Positions 15,515 through 24,125 of a DNA stretch of 64,000 nt are shown piece by piece. Numbering within the stretch: the first letter of the stretch is position 1; every line of letters begins with the position of its first letter. The notes under the pieces were generated by a model. The model ran no database searches and was not told the DNA's origin. It saw nothing but the letters and a program-made list of their open reading frames with translations. Origin of the DNA: Clostridium acidisoli DSM 12555 (GTDB lineage: Bacteria; Bacillota; Clostridia; Clostridiales; Clostridiaceae). Location: the NCBI RefSeq assembly GCF_900176305.1, contig NZ_FWXH01000002.1, forward strand, positions 62,001-126,000. The letters are read 5' to 3'. The position numbers were made by a program, and so were the translations under genes.

Positions 15515-17152
15515 ATGGGAAAACTAAGTAGTATATTAAAGTTAAGACCTTATATAAAAAAGCACAGATTAATTTTTGTAGCTGGAATTATGGGCATGCT
15601 GTTAGGTTCAATTATTTCTACACCGATTCCATATATAATAGGAATTATCATGGACAAGGTGCTCATAGGCAAAAAGGGATATTCTCAGCTATATATGTAT
15701 GTTGGTATAATAGCTATACTATATATTTTGACATATGTTGTTTCTATTGCTTCAAGATATATGTTTGTTAAAATTAACAATTTGGTAGTTAATGATCTTA
15801 GGTGTTCAGTGATGGATAAAGTTATGGAGCTGCCCATGAGCTATCTTGCTAATACTGAGAAAGGATACGTTCAGGGTAGAATAGCAGAATGTAGTTCAGT
15901 TGGTAGTATATTTTCACCGTCTTATGTAAGTATAATCTTGAGTTTAACTGATGCAGTACTGGCACTTGGAACAATGTTTGCTATAAACTATAAGCTGTCC
16001 ATAGTAGTAATTATATTGACACCATTGTTTTTCTTTGCTACAAAACTTTCTATGGGCAACTTCATGAATAATACAAAAGAAATGTTAGAATATAATGCAA
16101 CCCTAAATGGAGAATGTTTTGAGATAATTAATGGTATTGAGGATATAAAGATACTTAATGGAAAATCTAGTCACCTCAAAAAGTTTAATGATAAGTTATC
16201 TAAGCTTGTAAAAAGCAGCTTAAAACAAAGTAAATCCATGATTGTATTCATGGGAAATATAACCTTTATTAATAATTTTGGATCACTTTTGGTGTTATTG
16301 GTTGCAGGAATTCTCATTTTAAAAGGACAGTTTACAATAGGACTTTATACATCTTTTTCATTATATATAGCTAAAGTTTTTGGTAGTGTACAAGGAATAG
16401 GTACGCTAGGAACTATGATAAAACCAGTATGTTTAAGTATTGAGAGGCTTTACGAGCTTTTAGATATGGAGGATGAAAATACTGGAAAAACCTTATATTT
16501 ACATGAACAAATCAGAAGTATAAAACTTGAAAATGCAACCTTTAAATATAAAAACAATACAAAAAATGTGCTTAACAATATAAATTTTGAAATAAGCAAA
16601 GGGGAAAAAGTTCTTATAAAAGGGGAAAACGGTTCGGGTAAATCTACAATCATAAAGTTATTGCTAGGTTTGTATAATGTAGCAGAAGGGAAAATATTAT
16701 ATAATGATATAGATATAATGTTAATTAACAATAAAAGCTTACGGGAAAGAATAGGAATTGTTTCTCAAAGCATATTTTTATTTAGAGGAACTGTTTTAGA
16801 TAATATATTATATGGACAAACGGAGAAGAAGCTTGAGGATGTGAAAATACTTATAAAAAATTTAGGGATTGAAGAATATATTAATAAATTGCCGAAAGGT
16901 TTAGACACTGAAATAACTCAAAACACTTCTGGAGTTTCAGGTGGACAAGCACAAGTTATAGCTTTTATAAGAGTTATTCTCTTCAATAAAGATGTAATAA
17001 TTTTGGATGAACCAATTTCAAATGTGGATGTTGAAACAAGAAATTTAATATTAGGAATTTTGAGGAAAAAGGATTTTGAGGGAATATTAATTGTAGTTTC
17101 TCATCTTCTAGAGGGCATGGACTTTATTAGTAGAATTATTGAAATAAAATAA
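15515..17152 (+). CDS. ABC exporter, fused membrane and ATPase domains
   Basis: The 545-residue half-transporter has a six-helix exporter domain (residues about 15-310) and an ATPase domain with Walker A GENGSGKST, signature SGVSGGQAQ, Walker B VIILDEP and H-loop VVSHLLE. It lacks an N-terminal C39 peptidase, so it does not cut leader peptides itself. An upstream in-frame extension of 30 codons is open, but AAAGGAG sits six bases before the chosen ATG. It follows the presenilin-like protease by 17 bp and precedes an acetyltransferase by 58 bp. Peptide, lipid or drug export are all possible. Confidence 0.9.
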   Translation: MGKLSSILKLRPYIKKHRLIFVAGIMGMLLGSIISTPIPYIIGIIMDKVLIGKKGYSQLYMYVGIIAILYILTYVVSIASRYMFVKINNLVVNDLRCSVMDKVMELPMSYLANTEKGYVQGRIAECSSVGSIFSPSYVSIILSLTDAVLALGTMFAINYKLSIVVIILTPLFFFATKLSMGNFMNNTKEMLEYNATLNGECFEIINGIEDIKILNGKSSHLKKFNDKLSKLVKSSLKQSKSMIVFMGNITFINNFGSLLVLLVAGILILKGQFTIGLYTSFSLYIAKVFGSVQGIGTLGTMIKPVCLSIERLYELLDMEDENTGKTLYLHEQIRSIKLENATFKYKNNTKNVLNNINFEISKGEKVLIKGENGSGKSTIIKLLLGLYNVAEGKILYNDIDIMLINNKSLRERIGIVSQSIFLFRGTVLDNILYGQTEKKLEDVKILIKNLGIEEYINKLPKGLDTEITQNTSGVSGGQAQVIAFIRVILFNKDVIILDEPISNVDVETRNLILGILRKKDFEGILIVVSHLLEGMDFISRIIEIK

Positions 17153-17210
17153 ATCCTTAGTAAATAAAATTGCTATAAGGATATAATAATAAATGATTTC
17201 AGGAGGAAAC

Positions 17211-17903
17211 ATGAAAGAGACAGCACTTGAATACTTATTGAAAAAACCTATATTACACATGTGTATGATTGAACCAATACGCAGAAATACAGCTGAGATA
17301 TTATATTCAGATAAAAATACAGTGTTCATTAAAGAACAGAAAAGTAAGCTACATATGATATCTTCAACCAATTTTGAAAAAGGAAGACAGCTAATTGACA
17401 GCTTAGAAGAATGTAATGGCATAGCCGTTTGTCAGGAGTCTATGGCTGATTACATATTTAAAAAATTTAAATTTACCGAGAGATTACAATGTTTTCAAGC
17501 TGCATATATGAAAAAGGACAGGCTTATTGTAAAAAATGATTTAGAAATAAAAGAGATGAGTGCTGATGATGCTAATATTATTTCACTACACTATGATAAG
17601 CTTTCAAGAAGTGAAATAGAAGAACTTATTAAAGAAGGCTCTCTATTTGGTGGATATAAAGATGGAGTTCTCGCTGGATTTATCGGAAATCACTTTGAAG
17701 GAAGCATGGGGCTTTTAGAAGTGTTTCCAGAATACAGATGCTTAGGGTATGGAACTATCCTTGAAAGTTTTATGGTAAATAAAATGCTTGAAAAAGATTT
17801 AGTACCCTTTGCTCAAATTGAAGTTTTTAATAAAAAATCAATAGCACTTCAAAGAAAACTTGGGTTTAGTATATCAGAGGAAATAATGTGTTGGATGTTT
17901 TGA
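17211..17903 (+). CDS. GNAT acetyltransferase (FR47-like)
   Basis: The 230-residue protein carries a C-terminal acetyl-CoA fold: LLEVFPEYRCLGYGTILESF (motif A, here with C-L-G-Y-G) and IEVFNKKSIALQRKLGFSIS (motif B). AGGAGG lies four bases before the chosen ATG; an ATG six codons upstream is less well placed. It is probably the third gene of the protease-exporter unit. Its substrate is unknown; within the operon it might acetylate the exported compound. Confidence 0.8.
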   Translation: MKETALEYLLKKPILHMCMIEPIRRNTAEILYSDKNTVFIKEQKSKLHMISSTNFEKGRQLIDSLEECNGIAVCQESMADYIFKKFKFTERLQCFQAAYMKKDRLIVKNDLEIKEMSADDANIISLHYDKLSRSEIEELIKEGSLFGGYKDGVLAGFIGNHFEGSMGLLEVFPEYRCLGYGTILESFMVNKMLEKDLVPFAQIEVFNKKSIALQRKLGFSISEEIMCWMF

Positions 17904-18060
17904 GACAATAATATAAATTATTCAAAATTAGCACAGAGTAATTTTAAAATTAGTTTGATATTTTCCTTAATTGGGATTATAGTTATTGCTATTATGATAA
18001 TATTTTTAAATAAAGAAAATAATAAAAGAGGAGAGTTACAGCAGCTAAACATCAGATAAA
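17904..18060 (+). pseudogene. Remnant of a small membrane protein
   Basis: After the acetyltransferase stop the same frame stays open to 18060. It encodes a transmembrane stretch, KISLIFSLIGIIVIAIMIIF, followed by a basic, glutamine-containing tail (NKENNKRGELQQL). No start codon with a ribosome binding site is seen. It may be a gene remnant or a readthrough tail. Confidence 0.3.
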
Positions 18061-18081
18061 AGTGTTAGAGGTGAATTTAAA

Positions 18082-18429
18082 ATGAACATTCAAATATTTG
18101 GAGTGAAAAAATGCTTTGACACAAAAAAAGCAGAGCGTTATTTCAAGGAAAGAAAAATAAAGTATCAATATATAGATTTAGAAGTAAAAGAAATAAGTAA
18201 AAGAGAGCTTCAAACTATAATAACAGCTGTTGGTATTAATGAACTTATTAATACTAAGGCAAAGGAATACAAAAAATTAAATGTTGAACAAATTAGAAGT
18301 TCAGAAATTAAAGCTGAATTGCTTCTAAAAAACCCCAAGCTTTATAAAACACCAATTGTGAGAAATGGAAAGAAAGCTACAGTTGGTGTTATGATGGACA
18401 TTTGGAAGGAATGGGAAAAGGAAGAATGA
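18082..18429 (+). CDS. ArsC/Spx-like thioredoxin-fold protein
   Basis: The 115-residue protein has the ArsC-family start IFGVKKCFDTKKAERYFKE, with one N-terminal cysteine, Cys11, and no CXXC as in Spx. The C-terminal KTPIVRNGKKATVGVMMDIW is the usual cis-proline region. Relatives reduce arsenate or act as regulators such as Spx and MgsR. With a single Cys and no ars genes nearby, a YffB-like reductase role is more likely than arsenate detoxification. GAGGTG precedes the ATG. Confidence 0.8.
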   Translation: MNIQIFGVKKCFDTKKAERYFKERKIKYQYIDLEVKEISKRELQTIITAVGINELINTKAKEYKKLNVEQIRSSEIKAELLLKNPKLYKTPIVRNGKKATVGVMMDIWKEWEKEE

Positions 18430-18433
18430 AGGT

Positions 18434-18465
18434 AAAGATGTATAACTTTTTGTTTATACATCTTT
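18434..18465 (+). terminator. Terminator after the ArsC-like gene
   Basis: AAAGATGTATAA (18434-18445) pairs with TTATACATCTTT (18454-18465). TATTTTG follows. Confidence 0.7.
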
Positions 18466-18508
18466 TATTTTGCTCAAATATGGATTAGAGAAAAAAGGGG
18501 GAGTATAA

Positions 18509-19195
18509 GTGATAAATAAAATTATAGAACATATTAAAAAACATGAAATATTATCATTCATATTTATAACATACTTATGTAGCTGGAGTATATGGTGGAT
18601 ATTATATAGTTCCTACATAGGAATTATTAATAAATCTTTACATAATGAGTATGTAACATTGTTTATTACGTTAGGTTTATTTATGCCAAGTACTATGTCA
18701 ATAATTCTTACAGGCTGCTTATATAAAAGGAAAGGCTTAAAGCAATTACTAATTCGATTAACTAAATGGAAGTTTAATCCTATATATTATATAATTGCGA
18801 TTTGTTACATGCCGGCAATATTCTGTGTTGCATTTTTGATTTGTAGTTTTTCAGGTAATAATCTAAAAATTAATTTTTATAAAAATCCTATTATAATCTT
18901 ATTTTATGCAATACTTCAATTAGTTCTAGGAGGACCTTTAGGTGAAGAAATTGGATGGAGAGTTTTTTTACTACCAAGACTTCAGCGAAAATTAAGTCCA
19001 TTTCAAGCCAGTTTAGTTATTGGAATTGTATGGGCTTGTTGGCACTTACCTTTATTTTTTATAGCTAGTACAGCTCAGTACGGTACATCATTTAAAGTGC
19101 TTTTAATAGCAACTATAGGTTATGCTATAGCAATTACATTGGTATTTAACAGAACAAATGGAAGTATGATTGCAAAATTAGAAGGATTTTGGTAA
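18509..19195 (+). CDS. CPBP-family intramembrane metalloprotease, C-terminally shortened
   Basis: The 228-residue membrane protein has the CPBP/Abi motif 1 GEEIGWRVFLLPRLQ (Glu-Glu-x3-Arg) and motif 2 CWHLPLFF. The family cleaves prenylated proteins or confers bacteriocin self-immunity. The frame ends at NRTNGSMIAKLEGFW, where relatives continue into a last helix with a conserved His/Asn motif. The C-terminus therefore looks lost and activity is doubtful. It starts with GTG after GGGGGAG. It stands at the left edge of the defence region. Confidence 0.7.
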   Translation: MINKIIEHIKKHEILSFIFITYLCSWSIWWILYSSYIGIINKSLHNEYVTLFITLGLFMPSTMSIILTGCLYKRKGLKQLLIRLTKWKFNPIYYIIAICYMPAIFCVAFLICSFSGNNLKINFYKNPIIILFYAILQLVLGGPLGEEIGWRVFLLPRLQRKLSPFQASLVIGIVWACWHLPLFFIASTAQYGTSFKVLLIATIGYAIAITLVFNRTNGSMIAKLEGFW

Positions 19196-19246
19196 AACAT
19201 AGAGAATAAAGTATTATAATATAATTATGGAAGAGAGTCCTGAGCA

Positions 19247-20407
19247 ATGTTATATACTCAAGAATTAATATCAAGTAAAGAAATACAAAGCTATGTTCCT
19301 ATTAATAGTAAAATAAATTCTAATATTTTTTCTATGTTATTAGATGATAATAAGGTGGTTGCAAGTTACAAAATGTATTGGCTTCTTGGAATATTAGAGG
19401 AAGTTGGTTTAGGAAATGTTGAAATACAATTTAAAACAATAATAGCTAGAATGATAGTTTATGCTTGGTATCCACATAGGCAGTATATGTTGAATTTTGG
19501 AGCAAGTGACAATTTGAAAAAGCCAATAAACTACATAGCCTCTAATTATGGTTTCTTAGCTAATTGCAATGAAAAAGAATTGTTGGAATTTATTGTTAAC
19601 AATGAGGATAAGGAACTTAAAAAAATGCTTAAAGAATTAACTTATAATGTTCCATATAGGTTACTATCACCATTTTTTAACGAGATTTTTAGTAAGAATG
19701 ACAGCGATACTTTAAGGCATAAAAAAATAATTGAAGCGTCACTAAAAAGTGAAATTTGCTTATATAAAATTATCAAAGGTAAAACTGATAAAATAGTAAT
19801 TAATGATTGTTGGAGAGAATATCTTACGGAAAATTATAGACTAATAAAGTCATGGATATATTATAAACTTGTCTGCTTTTTACAAAAAAGAAATCGAAAT
19901 GTACCAGCAATAGTATTTAAACTTGAAGCACCAAAAGATAGAAAACTATCAGAACCAACAAAACTTTGGAAAAAAATAATTGCTTCTAGTAGTGTCACAG
20001 ACATTTATACTGGTAAAGAATTTAATGAAACTAACTACAATAATTTTGGCAAATTAAGTATTGATCACTTTATTCCTTGGAGCTTTGTTCTACATGATGA
20101 GATGTGGAATCTTGTACCAACGTTTAAGAATATTAATAGTTCTAAAAGTAACATTCTTTTACCTTTTGATAAATATATTGATGATTTTTGCAATATACAA
20201 TACAAAGCGTTTTCATATGCCTGCGATAAAAAAGAAAAAAATATTATTGAAGAATACGCGAATATATTGAGGGTGGATAATCCATATGACTATTATAAAA
20301 ATTGCACAAAAATAGTTTTTTCAAACAACATAAAGCAATGTATTTCACCATTATATCAAATAGCATTAAATCAAGGATTTCAGGTAGTTAATAAAGTATT
20401 TTTATAA
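19247..20407 (+). CDS. HNH endonuclease domain protein
   Basis: The 386-residue protein has an HNH nuclease motif near its middle-to-end: LSIDHFIPWSFVLHDEMWNLVP, then NINSSKSNILLP. This gives the first His in IDHFIPW, Asn in MWNLVP and a later Asn/Lys pair. The N-terminal 260 residues are not recognised and may bind DNA or a partner. The protein resembles stand-alone HNH proteins of restriction and defence islands. It is followed by a MazG-like gene 40 bp downstream. Confidence 0.75.
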   Translation: MLYTQELISSKEIQSYVPINSKINSNIFSMLLDDNKVVASYKMYWLLGILEEVGLGNVEIQFKTIIARMIVYAWYPHRQYMLNFGASDNLKKPINYIASNYGFLANCNEKELLEFIVNNEDKELKKMLKELTYNVPYRLLSPFFNEIFSKNDSDTLRHKKIIEASLKSEICLYKIIKGKTDKIVINDCWREYLTENYRLIKSWIYYKLVCFLQKRNRNVPAIVFKLEAPKDRKLSEPTKLWKKIIASSSVTDIYTGKEFNETNYNNFGKLSIDHFIPWSFVLHDEMWNLVPTFKNINSSKSNILLPFDKYIDDFCNIQYKAFSYACDKKEKNIIEEYANILRVDNPYDYYKNCTKIVFSNNIKQCISPLYQIALNQGFQVVNKVFL

Positions 20408-20447
20408 ATATATTTGATTTATTTTAAAGAAAGGTTTGAAATAAAAT

Positions 20448-20759
20448 ATGAAAATTTATAATAAATTAGTTAGAGATAAAATACCTCAAATAATAGAGGG
20501 TGATGGGAAAAAGTGTGATATTAGAATAGCATCAAAGGGGGAACAAGCAGAACTTTTGGAGAATAAACTTCAAGAAGAAGTTAATGAATTTATTGAGGAT
20601 AAGAATATAGAGGAGCTTGCAGATATAATGGAAGTTTTATTTGGACTTGCTAAGAATTTGGGCTTCAGTGAGAAAGAATTGATTAAGAAAAGGGATGAGA
20701 AGAAAGATGAGAGAGGGGGCTTTGAGGAAGGGATTGTGCTGAAGAAGGTTTTGGATTAG
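20448..20759 (+). CDS. MazG-like nucleoside triphosphate pyrophosphohydrolase
   Basis: The 103-residue all-alpha protein begins MKIYNKLVRDKIPQIIEGDG and has LQEEVNEFIEDKNIEELADIMEVLFGL. This contains the EExxE...ExxD Mg-binding pattern of the phosphoribosyl-ATP/MazG group. Such proteins hydrolyse non-canonical NTPs and also occur in phage defence. It is co-directional with the HNH gene and closed by a terminator. Confidence 0.8.
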   Translation: MKIYNKLVRDKIPQIIEGDGKKCDIRIASKGEQAELLENKLQEEVNEFIEDKNIEELADIMEVLFGLAKNLGFSEKELIKKRDEKKDERGGFEEGIVLKKVLD

Positions 20760-20788
20760 TAGATATATAGACTACTATTTTATCTTTA

Positions 20789-20820
20789 AATGCTAGTATC
20801 ATAAAAGTGATACTAGCATT
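20789..20820 (+). terminator. Terminator after the MazG-like gene
   Basis: AATGCTAGTATCA (20789-20801) pairs perfectly with TGATACTAGCATT (20808-20820). TTTGTCTTTA follows. Confidence 0.8.
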
Positions 20821-21015
20821 TTTGTCTTTAATTACACGTTATATGGTTATAAAATCAAATAAATACAAATTTTTTAATAATAAAAAATATAATGGGAAAT
20901 ATGGTCAAATGGTGGTAAAATGGAATGTATAAAGTCATGATAATAATGTAAATTAAGTAATTTTAATATAATATGATTTTTATTGATACAGCATTTGTAG
21001 AGAGGAGTTTTATAT

Positions 21016-23448
21016 ATGCAGTTAAATATTGAGCAAAAAAAGATAATTCAAATAAAACCTAGTGGACATAGTCTTATAAGAGGTGTAGCAGGAAGTGGAA
21101 AAACTACTGTTGCGGTTAATAGAATACCTTTTTTATTAAATCACTATTGTTTGGAAAAAGATGATAAAATATTAATGGTGACTTTCACAAAAACATTAGT
21201 TAAATACATAAAATATATATATGAAAAAGATAAGATGGAAAACAAAATTGAATATCAAAGTTTGTTTGATATGGATGATTCCAAGTTAGATATTTATACA
21301 TTGGATAAAATAATATATGAGTATTATAAAAAAGATAATAATAAAAACTATAAAGTTATAGTTGGTAATAATAGATATAATATGTTAAATAAAGCTATAA
21401 TGGATTTGAAAAAGAAATATAGTGATGTAAGTATTTTGGATGTTAAAAACTCAAAATTTTTGTTGGATGAAATAGGTTGGATTAAGGCTTGTGATTATTT
21501 AGAACTTGAAGAATATCAAAATACAGATAGAATAGGACGTGCATCTAAGAAAAGTATTGATGGGCCACAAAAACTACTTAAAAATTCAAGAACAAGAGAA
21601 GCTATATTTAATTTAATGCAACTTTATACTGAAACAATTAAAAAAGAAGGGTATATTGATTTTGAAGATATGGCACTTTTAGCTTTAAAAAAGGTGGGCA
21701 ATTCACCAATTAGCAAATATACTCACATAATAGTTGATGAAAGTCAAGATTTAACAAGAGTACAATTGGAATTCTTAAAACATCTGCAACTTGAAAAAGA
21801 ATATTCAAGTTTTATGTTTGTTGCAGATACTGCTCAAAGTATCTATCCACATTCTTGGCTAGTAAAAGGCAGAAGCTTTTCTTCTCTCGGTTTTGATATG
21901 AAAGGTAAGAGCAATATTTTATCTAAAAGTTATAGAACAACAACACAAATATCCAAAGCTGCATATAGTTTGATTGAAAATGACGTTAATGTAGTTGGTG
22001 ATGATAATTTTGTAAAGCCATCCCTTATAGATAGACAGGGAGAATATCCTGTTTACAAATCACTTAATAATGAAAAAGAACAATTCCAATATGTTGTAAA
22101 TCAAATAAAAGATCTATTAAAGACTTATAAATTGAAAGATATAGCTATTGCTGCTAAAAATAAAAATCAACTTAATGCTATGAAAGATTATTTTGATAAT
22201 GCAAATCTTCCATGTATTTTAATAGGAACAGCATATGATGATTTTGAAGGTGAAACCATAAAACTTCTCACTATGCATTCTATTAAGGGGTTAGAATTTA
22301 AAGTTGTGTTTTTAATAAGTATAAATGAAGGTATAATTCCTTATATTTCTTATGCCGAAAATGACGAACAAGAAATGCTAGAATCAATAGAAAGAAAACT
22401 TCTATATGTTGGAATGACTAGGGCTACAGAAAAGCTTTATTTATCCAGTTCATCAAAACCATCAAGATTTATTGATGAAATTCATCCTAAATATCTTAGA
22501 ATAAATGGTAAATGCAAGCTAAACAAGCATTATTATATTTCAATTGAAGATTATGTTTTTAAAGATAAAATAAGTGATCTCTATTCAAATGAAGAAAAAG
22601 TTAGACAATGGATACTTAAAGAACTTGAAGATAATTATGGCTATCCAAAGGATTTAATTGATGTAGAGTATGAAGTTAATAATTTTTCTAAATCTGGATT
22701 TGTAGATATATGCGTTAACATTTACAATGGTAATACAAAATCAGCTTATATTTTTGCTGAATTAAAGGCTAAAGGTACGAATATTACAGCAGGATTAGGA
22801 CAGTTGAAAAGTTATATGAGTAATTGTGCTACATGTCAGTATGGAATAGTATCCAATGGAAGTGAATGTATAATAATAAATAAAGATTTTGAAATTGTAA
22901 ATGATATACCAGCATTTAATTCAAACATGCTGAAGCAAAGCCTTGAAAATAAAAAATATATAGATCTAAAGCGTAATAAAGAATGTACTATTACAAGTGA
23001 TCCTGATTTTAAGAATGACATAAGTGTAAGTATAGATAATTCAAATAAACAATTTGAAGAAGATGAATTACGTTCTATTAATGTTTATAGCAGTATAGCC
23101 GCTGGAATACCTATTTACATGAATTCTAAGAGTGATGAAACAATTTTAATGCCTAAAGCTTGGTATAATTCAAACGATGAATATTTTGCACTTAGAGTAA
23201 AAGGTGACAGTATGATAGGAGCAAACATTGATAATGGAAATATAGTAGTTTTGAAAAAGCAAGAAACATCTGAAAATCGTGATATTGTCGCTGCAGCAAT
23301 TGATAATGAAACTGCCACTCTTAAAAGATTTATGAAAATGGGTAATAGCGTTCTTTTAATTCCAGAAAACGATAAGTACGAGCCTATACAAATAACAAGT
23401 GAAGAAGCAAAGATACTTGGTGTTGTTGTAGGAATATTGAAGGAGTAA
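21016..23448 (+). CDS. UvrD-type helicase fused to a restriction-type nuclease and a LexA-type self-cleaving protease
   Basis: The 810-residue protein has three parts. Residues 1 to about 500 are a superfamily 1 helicase: Walker A GVAGSGKTT at 23-31, IIVDESQD, TMHSIKGLEF and KLLYVGMTRA. Residues about 525-640 resemble the HsdR N-terminal PD-(D/E)XK nuclease: SGFVDICVN, FAELKAK, GLGQLKSYM and YGIVSNG. The last ~115 residues match the LexA S24 protease: Ala696-Gly697 in SIAAGIPI, Ser732 in KGDSMIG and Lys770 in TLKRF. Their spacing is nearly that of E. coli LexA (Gly85, Ser119, Lys156). RecA-stimulated autocleavage could therefore switch the enzyme during DNA damage or phage infection. GAGAGGAG precedes the ATG. 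Confidence 0.85.
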   Translation: MQLNIEQKKIIQIKPSGHSLIRGVAGSGKTTVAVNRIPFLLNHYCLEKDDKILMVTFTKTLVKYIKYIYEKDKMENKIEYQSLFDMDDSKLDIYTLDKIIYEYYKKDNNKNYKVIVGNNRYNMLNKAIMDLKKKYSDVSILDVKNSKFLLDEIGWIKACDYLELEEYQNTDRIGRASKKSIDGPQKLLKNSRTREAIFNLMQLYTETIKKEGYIDFEDMALLALKKVGNSPISKYTHIIVDESQDLTRVQLEFLKHLQLEKEYSSFMFVADTAQSIYPHSWLVKGRSFSSLGFDMKGKSNILSKSYRTTTQISKAAYSLIENDVNVVGDDNFVKPSLIDRQGEYPVYKSLNNEKEQFQYVVNQIKDLLKTYKLKDIAIAAKNKNQLNAMKDYFDNANLPCILIGTAYDDFEGETIKLLTMHSIKGLEFKVVFLISINEGIIPYISYAENDEQEMLESIERKLLYVGMTRATEKLYLSSSSKPSRFIDEIHPKYLRINGKCKLNKHYYISIEDYVFKDKISDLYSNEEKVRQWILKELEDNYGYPKDLIDVEYEVNNFSKSGFVDICVNIYNGNTKSAYIFAELKAKGTNITAGLGQLKSYMSNCATCQYGIVSNGSECIIINKDFEIVNDIPAFNSNMLKQSLENKKYIDLKRNKECTITSDPDFKNDISVSIDNSNKQFEEDELRSINVYSSIAAGIPIYMNSKSDETILMPKAWYNSNDEYFALRVKGDSMIGANIDNGNIVVLKKQETSENRDIVAAAIDNETATLKRFMKMGNSVLLIPENDKYEPIQITSEEAKILGVVVGILKE

Positions 23449-23458
23449 TTCACAAAAT

Positions 23459-23925
23459 GTGTATATTAAAAAAATTAGAATACAGAATTTTAGGCAACTT
23501 AAGATGTTGAGTTGGAATTGCAGAAAAATACAACTATATTAGCAGGACCCAATAATAGTGGTAAAACTTCTTTTATTTTGCTTTTAAAAAGAATGTTATT
23601 AGAAAAGAATTTTAATTTTTCAAAAGATGATTTTAATGCATATGAATAAATATATATGGTCAGATAAAATGTATAATATTTTAAAATCATTATATGCTAA
23701 TAGGCAAAATAAAAAAGAAGATAAATTAATTAATGGATTAACGGATATGATGTTTCCTATAGAATATGAATCAGAATCAAAGCAAAAGGTTGCTTTGCCA
23801 GAATTAATTATAAAACTACAAGTAGATTATATTGATAGCGGTGATATATCGAATATTGCGAACTATATAATGGATCTTGATAGTTCACATAGTTCCATTT
23901 ATTTTATAGAGTATATGGAATATTA
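23459..23925 (+). pseudogene. Decayed AAA/RecF-like ATPase
   Basis: From a GTG at 23459, VYIKKIRIQNFRQLK is the typical start of RecF/OLD-like ATPases. A frameshift then leads to VELELQKNTTILAGPNNSGK, the Walker A. A stop near 23648 and a second frameshift follow before the segment starting MNKYIWSDKMYNIL, which ends at 23926. The gene overlaps the end of the helicase operonically and would have been its partner. Helicase plus OLD-like ATPase recalls Gabija, but domain content and order differ. Confidence 0.7.
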
Positions 23926-23929
23926 AGCA

Positions 23930-24090
23930 AATATGCAGATGGAAAGTCAGAATTTTTTATAAATCAATTATTAAAACATAAAAAGCCTTTCAGAAGAAAC
24001 AATATATAAAATTGCAACAGACTTTTTGACATTGAAAGCCTATAAGAGCTAGAAAAATACCTTAGAGAATATGAACTAACGTAAAATAAT
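23930..24090 (+). pseudogene. Decayed DUF4351-like C-terminal domain
   Basis: Joining frames gives SKYADGKSEFFINQLLKHK, SLSEETIYKIATDFLTLKAY and ELEKYLREYELT. These align with the intact 71-residue protein at 29211 (SKDADGKAELPI..., LSEETLDLIATDVFDMKNLDELKRYF). At least two frameshifts separate the pieces. DUF4351 is usually the tail of Rpn/PD-(D/E)XK transposase-like nucleases, so this may be what remains of one. Confidence 0.55.
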
Positions 24091-24125
24091 GGCAAAATAC
24101 AGAGATAGTTAGGGGAACTAAGTAT

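Noticed and set aside
21016-24090. Gabija system (GajA ATPase plus GajB helicase)
   Set aside because: The helicase carries extra nuclease and LexA-type domains, the gene order is reversed, and the ATPase is broken, so the name would mislead.
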